NCBI GenBank assembly: GCA_946480245.1
Contig: CAMLIZ010000007.1
Span: forward strand, 1-51,223
Reading direction: 5' to 3'
Length of the DNA stretch: 51,223 nt
Source: an uncultured Pseudomonadota bacterium
GTDB taxonomy: Bacteria > Pseudomonadota > Gammaproteobacteria > Burkholderiales > Burkholderiaceae
In this document: positions 7,170 to 16,018 of the stretch, in pieces
Layout of the letters: every line of letters begins with the position of its first letter
How positions within the stretch are numbered: the first letter of the stretch is position 1
Made by a program: the position numbers and the translations under genes
The notes under the pieces: generated by a model
Databases searched by the model: none
What the model was told of the DNA's origin: nothing
Seen by the model: the letters and a program-made list of their open reading frames with translations, nothing else

Positions 7170-8960
7170 TCAACCCTTGCCCCCGCTCAGGCCATCCCAC
7201 ACCTCCTTGGCGCTGGCCATCACGATCTTGGTGGCGTCGGGGTCGCCATGCAGCAGCGCCTTCGCGTAGTGCTTGGCCTGCGCCATGCTCACGTGCGGCG
7301 GTAGCGGCGGCACGTTGGGGTCGGTCACCATCTCCAGCACCACCGGGCGGTCGGCGGCCAGCGCCTCGTCCCACGCGGCGGAAATGCGCTCCGGGCGGTC
7401 CACGCGGATGCCCTTCAGGCCGAGCAGCTTGCCGTACTCCGCATACGGAAACTGCGGCAGTGCCTGCGAATCGACGAAGCGCGGCTCGCCGGCACTCGCG
7501 CGCTGCTCCCAGCTCACCATGTTGAGGTCGCTGTTGTGCAGCACCATCACCACCAGCCGCGGGTCGCGCCACTGCTTCCAGTGGTGCGCGATCGTCACCA
7601 TGCCGTTCAGCCCGAGCATCTGCATCGCGCCGTCGCCGACCAGCGCGATCACCGGCCGGTCGGGGTAGGCGAACTTGGCGGCCGTGGCGTACGGCACACC
7701 GGGGCACATGGTGGCCAGGCCGCCGGAAAGCGAACCCATCATGCCGCGCCGCGCCTTCAGGTCGCGCGCGTACCAGACCGCCGAGGTTCCGGAGTCGCAG
7801 GTGAGGATGCAGTGGTCGGGCAGCTTGGGCGACAGCTCCCAGAACACACGCTGCGGATTGATCGGCGAGGCCTCGTTCATCGCGCGCTTCTCGAGCACCT
7901 GCCACCACTTGCGCACGTCGGCTTCGATCTTGTCGCGCCAGCGCCGGTTGTCCTTGCGCTCGAGGTGCGGCCGCAGGCCGGCCAGCGTGGCCGTGCTGTC
8001 GCCGACGAGGTTGATCTCCATCGGGTAGCGCAGGCTGAGGCGGCGGCCGTCGAGGTCGATCTGCACGCCGCGCGCCTGGCCCTCCTTGGGCAGGAACTCC
8101 GAGTACGGGAAGCTGGAGCCCACCATCAGCAAGGTGTCGCAGCCGGTCATCATCTCCCAGCTCGGCACCGTGCCCACCATGCCGATCGAGCCAGTGACGA
8201 AGGGCAGTTCGTCAGGCACCGCGAACTTGCCGAGCAGCGCCTTCGCGATGCCGCCGCCGGTGGCCTCGGCCACGGCGATCAGCTCGTCGGTGGCGTGCAG
8301 TGCGCCGGCGCCGGCCAGGATGGCCACCTTCTCGCCGGCGTTGATCACCTCGGCCGCGGCGCGCAGCTCGCTGTCGCTGGGCACGCTGTGCTTGTAGGTG
8401 CGGCCGATGCCGGTATGCACGGTGCCGTGCTCGCGTGGTGGTTGCTCCACCGCCTCCAGCTCCTGCAGGTCGTTGGGCAGGATCACGCAGGTCACCGTGC
8501 GCTGGTCGCGCGCGATGCGCACGGCGCGGTCGATCAGCTGGCGGATCTGCGCCGGCACCGTGCCCATGTGCACGAACTCATGCGCCACGTCCTTGAACAG
8601 GCTCACCAGATCCACTTCCTGCTGGTAGTCGCCGCCCAGCGCCGCGCGCGCCTGCTGGCCCACGATGGCCACCACCGGCTGGTGGTCGGCCTTGGCGTCG
8701 TACAGCCCGTTGAGCAGGTGGATCGCGCCGGGCCCCGAGGTGGCCATGCACACACCCACCTCGCCGGTGAACTTGGCATGCGCGCACGCCATGAACGCGG
8801 CGAGCTCCTCGTGCCGCGCCTGGATGAACTGCATCTTGTCGCCGATGTGCTCGAACGCGCCCATCAGGCCGTTGATGCCGTCGCCCGGGTAGCCGTACAC
8901 GCGCGTCACGCCCCACTGATGCAGGCGCTCCAGCACCTGGTCGCTCACGGTCTTGCTCAT
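7170..8960 (-). CDS. Thiamine-diphosphate enzyme of the pyruvate oxidase / acetolactate synthase family
   Basis: 596 residues from the ATG at 8960, chosen because AAAGGAG stands 8 bases upstream and family N-termini begin like MSKTVSDQVLERLHQWGVTR. An in-frame codon at 9110 would add 50 low-complexity residues with no family match. The three domains are TPP-binding N (catalytic Glu in ARHEELAAFMACAHAKFTGE), central Rossmann (VAILAGAGALHATDELI) and TPP-binding C (ALVGDGAMQMLGLNGMVTIA, followed by NSDLN). It resembles pyruvate dehydrogenase (quinone)/PoxB or YdaP-type proteins that decarboxylate pyruvate to acetate or acetyl phosphate. The C-terminal membrane-binding tail of E. coli PoxB is not evident. 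It precedes the FAD/Fe-S dehydrogenase by 16 bases, likely one operon. Not clearly acetolactate synthase, since no small subunit gene is nearby. Confidence 0.86.
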   Translation of the reverse strand: MSKTVSDQVLERLHQWGVTRVYGYPGDGINGLMGAFEHIGDKMQFIQARHEELAAFMACAHAKFTGEVGVCMATSGPGAIHLLNGLYDAKADHQPVVAIVGQQARAALGGDYQQEVDLVSLFKDVAHEFVHMGTVPAQIRQLIDRAVRIARDQRTVTCVILPNDLQELEAVEQPPREHGTVHTGIGRTYKHSVPSDSELRAAAEVINAGEKVAILAGAGALHATDELIAVAEATGGGIAKALLGKFAVPDELPFVTGSIGMVGTVPSWEMMTGCDTLLMVGSSFPYSEFLPKEGQARGVQIDLDGRRLSLRYPMEINLVGDSTATLAGLRPHLERKDNRRWRDKIEADVRKWWQVLEKRAMNEASPINPQRVFWELSPKLPDHCILTCDSGTSAVWYARDLKARRGMMGSLSGGLATMCPGVPYATAAKFAYPDRPVIALVGDGAMQMLGLNGMVTIAHHWKQWRDPRLVVMVLHNSDLNMVSWEQRASAGEPRFVDSQALPQFPYAEYGKLLGLKGIRVDRPERISAAWDEALAADRPVVLEMVTDPNVPPLPPHVSMAQAKHYAKALLHGDPDATKIVMASAKEVWDGLSGGKG

Positions 8961-9108
8961 GCCGGCACTCCTTTGCGTTCGGGGACTGTTGCAGCGCGGC
9001 AAGGCGCGTTCCCCCAGGTAAAGCCGTGCCGGGGCGCAAGATGAATCTGCAATGGTGCAAATGTTTCTGCATCGCTTGCGCGGGAATGGGGGTTGCCGAA
9101 GCTCCCCC

Positions 9109-10434
9109 ATGTCACATCCCCTCCGCCTGCCCTGCGCCCTGCTGTGGGGCTGCGGCGCGGCGCTGCTGGCCGGCTGCGCCAGCGATGCGAGCTTGCCGAT
9201 GGAGGCGGTGCAGGGCCCGTCGCCGCAGCTGCCGCCGCCGTCTCATCACCTCATCCCCACGGTGGACATCGCCAAGGCGCACGGCTGGCCGCAGGGTGCG
9301 CAGCCGCAGGCCGCGCCGGGCCTGAGCGTGAAGCCGTTCGCCACCGGGCTGCAGCACCCGCGCTGGCTCTACGTGCTGCCCAATGGCGACGTGCTGGTGG
9401 CCGAGACGGACGCACCGCCGAAGCCGCAGGACGGCAAGGGCATCAAGGGCTGGGTCATGAAGCAGCTGATGAAGGAGGCCGGCTCCGGCGAGCCGAGCGC
9501 CGATCGCATCAGCCTGCTGCGCGACACCGACGGCGACGGCGTTGCCGACCGGAAGAGCGTGCTGCTCGAGCACCTGCATTCGCCGTTCGGCATGGCGCTG
9601 GTGGGCAACACGCTGTACGTGGCCGACACCGACGCGGTGATGCGCTTCCCGTTCACGCCGGGGCAGACGCGCATCAGTGCCCCCGGGCAGAAGCTCGTCG
9701 ACCTGCCGGCCGGCCCGATCAACCACCACTGGACCAAGAACCTGCTGCCCAATGCCGACGGCTCCAAGCTCTACGTGACCGTGGGCTCCAACAGCAACGT
9801 GGCCGAGAACGGCATCAGCGTGGAACGCGGCCGCGCCGCCATCTGGGAGGTGGACACCGCCACCGGCGCGCACCGCGAGTTCGCCACCGGCATCCGCAAC
9901 CCCAACGGCTTGGCGTGGGAGCCCGACACGCAAGTGCTGTGGACCGTGGTCAACGAGCGCGACGAACTCGGCGCCGACCTGGTGCCCGACTACCTCACCT
10001 CGGTGAAGGACGGCGCCTTCTACGGCTGGCCGTACAGCTACTACGGCCAGCATGTGGATTCACGCGTGCAGCCGCAGCAGCCGCAGAAGGTGCAGCGCGC
10101 GATCGCGCCCGACTACGCGCTGGGCCCGCACGTGGCCGCGCTCGGGCTCGCGTTCTCCGCGGGCGAATCGCTCTCGCCGAACTATGCGCACGGCGCCTTC
10201 GTGGGCGAGCACGGCTCCTGGAACCGCAAGCCGCGCAGCGGCTACAAGGTGGTGTACGTGCCCTTTGCCGATGGCAGGCCCAGCGGCCAGCCGGTGGACG
10301 TGCTCACCGGCTTCGTGCGGGGCGACGAGGCCTATGGCCGGCCGGTGGGTGTGGCGCTGGACAAGCGCGGCGCGCTGCTGGTGGCCGACGACGTGGGCAA
10401 CACCGTGTGGCGCGTCAGCGCCGCAAGCCGGTGA
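9109..10434 (+). CDS. PQQ-type sugar dehydrogenase (sorbosone/glucose dehydrogenase family) lipoprotein
   Basis: 441 residues from the ATG at 9109, which gives a clean lipoprotein leader ending in the lipobox LLAGC; an upstream in-frame ATG at 9052 adds 19 residues that spoil it. The rest is a six-bladed beta-propeller of the soluble aldose dehydrogenase / L-sorbosone dehydrogenase family: [80 protein letters not shown] and [20 protein letters not shown]. Members use PQQ to oxidise sugars or aldehydes in the periplasm. No pqq genes are in the window. The stop overlaps the GTG start of the next gene (GTGA). Confidence 0.87.
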   Translation: MSHPLRLPCALLWGCGAALLAGCASDASLPMEAVQGPSPQLPPPSHHLIPTVDIAKAHGWPQGAQPQAAPGLSVKPFATGLQHPRWLYVLPNGDVLVAETDAPPKPQDGKGIKGWVMKQLMKEAGSGEPSADRISLLRDTDGDGVADRKSVLLEHLHSPFGMALVGNTLYVADTDAVMRFPFTPGQTRISAPGQKLVDLPAGPINHHWTKNLLPNADGSKLYVTVGSNSNVAENGISVERGRAAIWEVDTATGAHREFATGIRNPNGLAWEPDTQVLWTVVNERDELGADLVPDYLTSVKDGAFYGWPYSYYGQHVDSRVQPQQPQKVQRAIAPDYALGPHVAALGLAFSAGESLSPNYAHGAFVGEHGSWNRKPRSGYKVVYVPFADGRPSGQPVDVLTGFVRGDEAYGRPVGVALDKRGALLVADDVGNTVWRVSAASR

Positions 10435-11498
10435 CGGCCCCCGCGCGCGGCGCCCTCGCCGCCCCCTGCATCCCGCTGCCGCTGCCGCACCCGGCGCTGC
10501 TCGACGGCCGGCCGCTCGCGCCGCGCTCGGTGGCGGTGCTGCGCGCATTGCAGCTGGGCGACATGCTGTGTGCGGTGCCCGCGTTGCGCGCGTTGCGCGC
10601 CGCATGGCCGCATGCACGCATCACGCTGATCGGGCTGCCGTGGGCGCGCGACTTCGCGGCCCGCTTCGCGCACCTGGTGGACGACTTCATCGCGTTTCCC
10701 GGCTACCCCGGCATGCCCGAACGCGAGCCCGACCTGCAGGCCTGGCCCGGGTTCCTGGAGGCCACGCAGGCACGCGAGTTCGACCTCGCCGTGCAACTGC
10801 ACGGCGATGGCCGCCTGTCCAACGCGGTGCTGCGCCTGCTGGGTGCGCAGACCGAAGCCGGCTTCACGCCCGACCCGCAGACACCGGGGCTGTTCATGCC
10901 CTACCCGGAGCAAGGCGCGGAGCCGCACCGGCTACTGCAGCTGGCGCACTTTCTCGGCGCCGAGGCCACCGATGAATCGCTGGAGTTCCCGCTCACCGAG
11001 GCCGACGTCGCCGAGTGGCACACGCGCCCGGAGGTGCAGGCCCTGATCCGCCAGCCCGGCGGCCACTTGTGCATGCATGCCGGCGCACGCGCGGCCGACA
11101 AGCGCTGGCCGCCGCAGCACTTTGCACGCGTGGGCGACGCACTGGCCGATGCCACCGGCCTGCCGGTGGTGCTGACCGGCTCGGCCGCCGAACAGCCGCT
11201 CACGCAGGCGGTGGCGCAGCAGATGCGCCACCGCGTGATCGACGCCGCTGCACCGGTGGGCGTGGGCGCCCTCGCTGCGCTGATCGGCAGTGCGCGGCTG
11301 ATCGTGAGCAACGACACCGGCGCCTCGCACATCGCCACCGCGCTGCGCGTGCCGAGCGTGGTGATCTTCCGCAACACCGACCTCGAGCGCTGGGCGCCGC
11401 AGGACCGCACGCGCCATCGCGCCGTGTGGGACCCGGAAGCGACGCGCGTGGACGAGGTGCTGCGCGAGGCGCTGTCGCTGCTGAACGCTAGCGCGTAA
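10431..11498 (+). CDS. Glycosyltransferase family 9 (heptosyltransferase-like)
   Basis: 355 residues starting at a GTG that overlaps the previous stop by 4 bases; the first residues ([19 protein letters not shown]) are an extra leader before the GT-B fold. Motifs: [37 protein letters not shown], then [20 protein letters not shown] and [20 protein letters not shown], the donor-binding SNDTG loop. ADP-heptose:LPS heptosyltransferases (WaaC/WaaF) share this pattern, but many GT9 members outside the LPS core cluster act on other glycans. The 3' end overlaps the convergent GT9 gene by 11 bases. Coupling to a sugar dehydrogenase is unusual. Confidence 0.87.
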   Translation: MTAPARGALAAPCIPLPLPHPALLDGRPLAPRSVAVLRALQLGDMLCAVPALRALRAAWPHARITLIGLPWARDFAARFAHLVDDFIAFPGYPGMPEREPDLQAWPGFLEATQAREFDLAVQLHGDGRLSNAVLRLLGAQTEAGFTPDPQTPGLFMPYPEQGAEPHRLLQLAHFLGAEATDESLEFPLTEADVAEWHTRPEVQALIRQPGGHLCMHAGARAADKRWPPQHFARVGDALADATGLPVVLTGSAAEQPLTQAVAQQMRHRVIDAAAPVGVGALAALIGSARLIVSNDTGASHIATALRVPSVVIFRNTDLERWAPQDRTRHRAVWDPEATRVDEVLREALSLLNASA

Positions 11499-12546
11499 GC
11501 CAGGCCTGCAGCGCCAGCGTGCGCACCTCGTCCAGGCTCACGTCGTCGACGAACGACACTTCGTGCTCGCAGCGCTGGTGCACGTTCTCGAGACCGCACA
11601 CGGGGCACTGCACGCGCGTGGAAAAGGCCTCGCGATGCGGGCCGGCCACCAGCGGCGCCGAGGCCAGCAGGTTCATGAACCAGTAGATGCCGACGGTGGG
11701 CGTGCCCACTGCCTGCGCCAGGTGCAGCGGGCCGGTGTCGTTGCTGACCAGCAGGCGCGCGCGCGCCAACAGCGCCGCCAGCGCGCCCAGCGGCAGGCCT
11801 TGCAGCGCTTGCGCCGGCCGGCGCATCGAGCGCAGCACCTGCTGCGCCAGCGCCTCCTCGCCGGGGCCGGCATGCACCGCCACCTGCGCACCGGCTTCGG
11901 CCAAGGCCTCACCCACCGCGGCGAATCGCTCCGGCGACCAACGGCGGCGCGCGTCGCTGGCGCCGGGTTGCAGCACAACCCAGTCGCCTTTGCCGTGGAA
12001 GCCCGCCGCGTGCAGCGCGGCATCGTCGTGCGCCGTCACCGCCAGCGCCGGCGCCAGGTCGACCGGCACTGCGCCCACCAGCGACACCACTTCCAGCAGA
12101 CGCAGCCGCTCGTTGCGCCAGGGCGTGTAGGGCACGGTCCTGTCGAGGGCAGGGGCATCGGGCGCGCGCAGGCCCACCGCCAGCCGCGCGCCAAGGCTGC
12201 GCACGACAGGGTTGGAGTAGCGGCCGCCGCCGAACAGCTGGATCGCGATGTCGAAGGCGCGATCGCGCAGCGCCGCCATGAAGGCCTGCACCTGCGCGTC
12301 GTCCTGCACCGCGTCGAGCGGCGCGCCCACGCCGCGCAGCGGCGGCAGCGCGATCACCTCGTCCCACGGGCCCGGGCGGCCCTGCAGAAAGGCCGCATGC
12401 CAGGGCTTGCCGAGCAGCGTGATCTCGGCACCCGGGTAGGCGGCGGCCAGTGCGGCGAGCGCCGGCAACGCGAATACGAAGTCGCCCACCGCATTGGGCC
12501 GCAGCACCGCGATGCGCCGCACGCGTTCCGCGCGCGCCGGCGTCAT
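11488..12546 (-). CDS. Glycosyltransferase family 9 (heptosyltransferase-like) with C-terminal cysteine cluster
   Basis: 352 residues. GT-B motifs: IAVLRPNAVGDFVFALPALA, AEITLLGKPWHAAFLQG, VVLQPGASDARRRWSPERFA and VSNDTGPLHLAQAVGTPTVG. Near the C-terminus stands CPVCGLENVHQRCEHE, a three-cysteine cluster seen in several GT9 proteins that may bind metal. It likely adds a heptose-like sugar to a surface glycan. The ATG overlaps the stop of the upstream GT2 gene by 4 bases (ATGA), so GT9, GT2 and the hemerythrin upstream form one transcript. It is similar in type to, but clearly divergent from, the convergent GT9 gene; they are not recent duplicates. Confidence 0.88.
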   Translation of the reverse strand: MTPARAERVRRIAVLRPNAVGDFVFALPALAALAAAYPGAEITLLGKPWHAAFLQGRPGPWDEVIALPPLRGVGAPLDAVQDDAQVQAFMAALRDRAFDIAIQLFGGGRYSNPVVRSLGARLAVGLRAPDAPALDRTVPYTPWRNERLRLLEVVSLVGAVPVDLAPALAVTAHDDAALHAAGFHGKGDWVVLQPGASDARRRWSPERFAAVGEALAEAGAQVAVHAGPGEEALAQQVLRSMRRPAQALQGLPLGALAALLARARLLVSNDTGPLHLAQAVGTPTVGIYWFMNLLASAPLVAGPHREAFSTRVQCPVCGLENVHQRCEHEVSFVDDVSLDEVRTLALQAWLTR

Positions 12547-13376
12547 GGCAGCAGGCCCTGCAGCGCAAAGGGTGCGTCGCAGTCGCGTCGCGGCACGGTG
12601 GTGGGCAGCTCCTGGTGATAGGCACCGGAAGGCATCAGGCCGGCGCCGCCGAAGCGCGCCATCACCCGCAGCTGGGCCAGCACGTCCTCACCGCAATGCT
12701 CCGAGGGCAAGTCGCACCAGAAGCTGAAGCCGCCGGCCTCGCGCAACCTCGCGTGGTCGTACATCACGCAGCCACCCACCCAGGCCACCTTGTACAAGCG
12801 CGGCTGGGCGGCAGTGACGCGCAGCTGCTGCTGCACGTGCAGCAGGTTGGCGGCGCTGTGCAGGTGGTGCCGAGCCCACGCGCGCCCGCCGGGCTGCACC
12901 ACCTCGGGCTGCACCGGCCCGTCCCAGAACTCCACCGCCTGCTGGTGCGGGCGCCGGTCGTCGCGGTAGCTCAAGCCCAGCACCCCGCTGCCGACGAAGC
13001 CGCAGCCCGCGTCGACCAGCGCACGGCGCATGCGCTGCACCATGTCGGGCTCGAGGATCACGTCGTCGTCGAGAAACAGCACGTGCGGGGCGCGGGCCTG
13101 CTCGAGCAGGAACTGGCGCTGCTCGGCCAGCCCGCGGCGCGGCAGGTGGCGATGCCACTGCAGCTCGCGGCCCTGGTGCGCGAACAGCCGCGCCAGCGAC
13201 GCGAACTCCGGCCGCTCGGCCAGGCCATCGTCGTCGCCCTGGTCCGACACCACCACGCGCAGCGGCGCCCAGGTCTGCGCCGCCAGGGCGCCCAGCGTGA
13301 CCGCCAGTGCGAGCGGGCGGTTGCAGGTGGGGATGAGGACGTCGACCGGCGTGTCTTCGGCTGCCGGCTGGCCCAT
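12543..13376 (-). CDS. Glycosyltransferase family 2 (GT-A fold)
   Basis: 277 residues from the ATG at 13376; this start overlaps the upstream hemerythrin stop by one base (TGATG), and the GT2 fold begins directly after it (VDVLIPTCNRPLALAVTLGA). The metal- and nucleotide-sugar-binding acidic motif is LFLDDDVILEPDMVQRM near residue 97-113. Later come AWVGGCVMYDHARLREAGGF and SEHCGEDVLAQLRVM, the catalytic-base region (ED). A longer in-frame start at 13499 reads into the other gene's codons and is rejected. It would act in the cytoplasm, building a surface polysaccharide together with the neighbouring GT9 enzyme; the sugar is unknown. Confidence 0.87.
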   Translation of the reverse strand: MGQPAAEDTPVDVLIPTCNRPLALAVTLGALAAQTWAPLRVVVSDQGDDDGLAERPEFASLARLFAHQGRELQWHRHLPRRGLAEQRQFLLEQARAPHVLFLDDDVILEPDMVQRMRRALVDAGCGFVGSGVLGLSYRDDRRPHQQAVEFWDGPVQPEVVQPGGRAWARHHLHSAANLLHVQQQLRVTAAQPRLYKVAWVGGCVMYDHARLREAGGFSFWCDLPSEHCGEDVLAQLRVMARFGGAGLMPSGAYHQELPTTVPRRDCDAPFALQGLLP

Positions 13377-14299
13377 CAGGCATCTTCCCGTTCGGGACTG
13401 TCCAGACGGAAGAAGTTGCTCTGCCTGCCGTCGGCCTTGTTCTCCTGGAACAGGAACACGAGGTCGCGCTCCTGGAACACGCGCGCCCAGGCCTCCCACG
13501 ACACCGGCTGCAGGCTCTTGTCATAGTCGGGGAAGTCGAAGCGCAGCACGCGCGGGCGTTCGGCGTCGCCACCCGGCGAGGTGGCGGGGCGGCCACCGCG
13601 CGCCTCGGCCCAGGCGCGGATCACGTCGATATTGCGCGTGGCCAGCGTCTGGCCGTCGTGCTCGGCCTGGTCCTGCGGCGAGTGGATCCAGCGCGCGCGC
13701 TCGGTGCTGCGCGACAGGCCCTCGCCTTCGTGCTCCTTGAGGTAGCGCTCGTCGTCCCGCGTCTGCGCCTTGGCATCCAGGCCCTGCGGCGCGCGCGGTT
13801 CATCGTCGCTGTCGTCCGACTGCGCGCCGCGGCCGTCCGGCGCGCGCGCCGCCTCGGCCATCGGGTCCTTGCCGTCGCGGCAGTCCTGCAGCGCCTGGCC
13901 CAGCGCCTGCAGGTCGACACCGGTCTTTTCGACCTGCGGGAAGATCTCGCTCTCTTCCTCCTGCACGTGGTGTTCGATGTACTCGCCCAGCACCTTCATC
14001 ATGGCCTTGAAGCGCGGCGTGCCGGGTTGTTCCTGCGGCAATTGCGCCATCAGCTGCTTGGCCGTGTCGTGCTCGATGCTGGCCTCCTGGAACAAGTCCT
14101 CGCGCGCCGTGGCCTCGCGCAGGTACGGGTAGAACACCTGCTCCTCGATCTCGGTGTGCGTGCGCAGCTCGCCGAGGATCTGCTCGCACAGGTCGCGCTG
14201 TTCGCTCTCGGCCTCGGCCTTGTTCATCTTCTTCAGCAGCGCCTGCACGTGCCGGTGGTCGCGTCGCAGCAGGTCCAGGGCGTTCATCGAACGGGGCAT
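13376..14299 (-). CDS. Hemerythrin HHE-domain protein with a second C-terminal domain
   Basis: 307 residues, AAGGAG 7 bases before the ATG. Residues 1-145 are an HHE four-helix domain with the di-iron ligands visible: LRRDHRHVQALLKKM, ELRTHTEIEEQVFYPYL, EASIEHDTAKQLM and YIEHHVQEEESEIFPQVEK. A long charged linker (about 150-215) follows. The last ~90 residues (TLATRNIDVIRAWAEARGGR, then VLRFDFPDYDKSLQPVSWEA and LVFLFQENKADGRQSNFFRL) match a small stand-alone domain often labelled, probably wrongly, 1,4-alpha-glucan branching enzyme. The hemerythrin part may bind O2 or NO or store iron. It opens an operon with two glycosyltransferases, an odd association. Confidence 0.86.
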   Translation of the reverse strand: MPRSMNALDLLRRDHRHVQALLKKMNKAEAESEQRDLCEQILGELRTHTEIEEQVFYPYLREATAREDLFQEASIEHDTAKQLMAQLPQEQPGTPRFKAMMKVLGEYIEHHVQEEESEIFPQVEKTGVDLQALGQALQDCRDGKDPMAEAARAPDGRGAQSDDSDDEPRAPQGLDAKAQTRDDERYLKEHEGEGLSRSTERARWIHSPQDQAEHDGQTLATRNIDVIRAWAEARGGRPATSPGGDAERPRVLRFDFPDYDKSLQPVSWEAWARVFQERDLVFLFQENKADGRQSNFFRLDSPEREDA

Positions 14300-14400
14300 G
14301 TCGGGCTCCTTGTGGGGTGCGTGGTTTCACCTGGCGCCGCGGCAAACGCCGTTCCAGCCGCGCGCATCGACTGGGCGTCGTTCTTGCCTCTTTTGCCGGC

Positions 14401-15312
14401 ATGGCGGAATCCAGGCTGGCGGTGTATGGCGCGATGGGCGCGAACGTGGCGATCGCGATCACCAAGTTCGTGGTGGCGGGGCTCACGGGCAGCTCGGCGA
14501 TGCTGTCCGAGGGCATCCACTCGGCGGTGGACACCGGCAACAGCGTGCTGCTGCTGGTGGGCATGAAGCTGAGCGAGCGGCCGGCCAGCGCGCAGCATCC
14601 GTTCGGCCACGGCAAGGAGCTGTACTTCTGGAGCCTGATCGTCGCGGTGCTGATCTTCGGCATCGGCGGTGGCGTGTCGTTCTACGAAGGCCTGATGCAT
14701 GTGCGCAACCCGGTGCAGCTGGAAGATCCGCTGTGGAACTATGTGGTGCTCGGCGCGGCCGCGGTGTTCGAGAGCATCAGCTTCACGATCGCGACGCGCC
14801 AGTTCCTGCGCGACACCCAAGGCCGCCCGTTCTGGCAGGCCCTGCGCGCCAGCAAGGATCCCACCACCTACACGGTGATGGCAGAGGATTCGGCTGCGCT
14901 GGCGGGCCTGGCCGTGGCGGCACTGGGCGTGTGGAGCAGCCATGCGCTGCAGATGCCGGTGCTCGATGGCGTGGCATCGATGGTGATCGGCGTGCTGCTG
15001 GCCGCGGTGGCGGTGGTGCTGATCCACGAATCGCGCGGGCTGCTGATCGGCGAAGGCATCCGCCCCAGCACCGCGCAGACGGTGCGCGAGCTGATCAATG
15101 CCCATGCGTCCGTGCAGGGCATCGGGCAGATGCAGTCGATGTACATCGGCCGCGACTCGGTGCTGCTGACGATCGACGTGCAGTTCCGCGCCGGCACGCG
15201 CGCCGACGACGTGGCGCGCACCATCGCGCGGATCGAGCGCGAGGTGCGCGAGCGCTTTCCGGTGATCAAGCACATCTACATCGAAGCCAAGAGCCTGGCG
15301 ATCGCGCAATGA
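14401..15312 (+). CDS. Cation diffusion facilitator (CDF) metal exporter
   Basis: 303 residues from the ATG at 14401; an in-frame upstream codon at 14317 would add an Arg-rich stretch overlapping the divergent promoter area. Six transmembrane segments fill residues about 10-220: VYGAMGANVAIAITKFVVAG, the metal-site helix EGIHSAVDTGNSVLLLVG, then HPFGHGKELYFWSLIVAVLI, and the second metal-site helix YTVMAEDSAALAGLAVAALG. The C-terminal cytoplasmic ferredoxin-like domain begins near 225 (GIGQMQSMYIGRDSVLLTID). CDF proteins export Zn, Co, Fe or Mn in exchange for protons. The single Asp in each helix motif (HxxxD and EDxA) leaves the metal open. It is a single-gene unit with a weak ribosome binding site. 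Confidence 0.88.
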   Translation: MAESRLAVYGAMGANVAIAITKFVVAGLTGSSAMLSEGIHSAVDTGNSVLLLVGMKLSERPASAQHPFGHGKELYFWSLIVAVLIFGIGGGVSFYEGLMHVRNPVQLEDPLWNYVVLGAAAVFESISFTIATRQFLRDTQGRPFWQALRASKDPTTYTVMAEDSAALAGLAVAALGVWSSHALQMPVLDGVASMVIGVLLAAVAVVLIHESRGLLIGEGIRPSTAQTVRELINAHASVQGIGQMQSMYIGRDSVLLTIDVQFRAGTRADDVARTIARIEREVRERFPVIKHIYIEAKSLAIAQ

Positions 15313-15376
15313 CCGCACGCGGTGCGAAACCGGCACAATCCGATCCCTCCTGCGCAGCCCCCCTTTCATCGTCACC

Positions 15377-16018
15377 ATGTCCGCCCAACCCGCGCCCACC
15401 CCGGCGCCTCGCGACACGCTCGCCGCCGACTGCGCCGAGCAGCTGAAGGCCCGCTTTCCGGCGCTGTTCACCGGCGCGCCCAAGCCGCTGAAGATCAAGA
15501 TCCAGGCCGACATCCAGGAGCGCGCTCCGGGCGTGTTCAGCAAGCAGGCCTTGTCCGCGTTCTTCCGCCGCTACACCGGCAGCACCGGCTACCTGATCGC
15601 GATCACCAAGTCGCCGCACCGCTTCGACCTCGACGGCCAGCCGGCTGGCGACATCACCGACGAGCACCGCCAGGTGGCCGAGACCGAACTGGCGCGCCGC
15701 CGCGCCAAGCAGCGCGAGCGTCGCGAGCAGGAAGACGCCGAGCGCCGCAACCGCGCGCAGCTGCTGCACGACTTCGAGCGCACCACGCTCACGCCGCACA
15801 ACTTCTGCGCCCTCAAGGGCGTGCCCGAAGCCGAGCTCGACGCCCTGCTCGCGCTGGCGCGCCAGGAGCGTGCCGAGGCGCCGCCGCGCCCCGCGCCGGG
15901 GCAGCGCCCGCACGGCCGCCCGCCGCGGCCCGACGCACGCCCCGGCCCACGGCCCGATCGGCGACCACACCAAGGGAGGCCCCGTGATGGCAAACGGCAG
16001 CAAGACGGAAACGCCTGA
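15377..16018 (+). CDS. proQ: ProQ/FinO-family RNA chaperone
   Basis: 213 residues. The FinO domain covers about 10-115: CAEQLKARFPALFTGAPKPL, KIKIQADIQERAPGVFSKQA, LSAFFRRYTGSTGYLIAITK, DLDGQPAGDITDEHRQVAET. After a charged helical linker a second short motif (TLTPHNFCALKGVPEAELDA) is followed by a disordered Pro/Arg-rich tail (PPRPAPGQRPHGRPPRPDAR). FinO-domain proteins bind structured RNAs and small RNAs after transcription. The symbol is by family; it may be one of several paralogues. The tail overlaps the start of the next gene by 32 bases in another frame. Confidence 0.87.
   Translation: MSAQPAPTPAPRDTLAADCAEQLKARFPALFTGAPKPLKIKIQADIQERAPGVFSKQALSAFFRRYTGSTGYLIAITKSPHRFDLDGQPAGDITDEHRQVAETELARRRAKQRERREQEDAERRNRAQLLHDFERTTLTPHNFCALKGVPEAELDALLALARQERAEAPPRPAPGQRPHGRPPRPDARPGPRPDRRPHQGRPRDGKRQQDGNA

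Noticed and set aside
4217..7525. A 1102-codon plus-strand frame opposite the FAD/Fe-S dehydrogenase
   Set aside because: Same pattern: His/Ala/Gln-rich, no motif, and the opposite strand carries cofactor and Fe-S motifs throughout.
8989..9002. TTGCA-GCGC-GGCAA as an FNR-like site upstream of the TPP enzyme
   Set aside because: Only 6 of 10 positions match and no -10-like hexamer lies 29.5 bases away in either direction.
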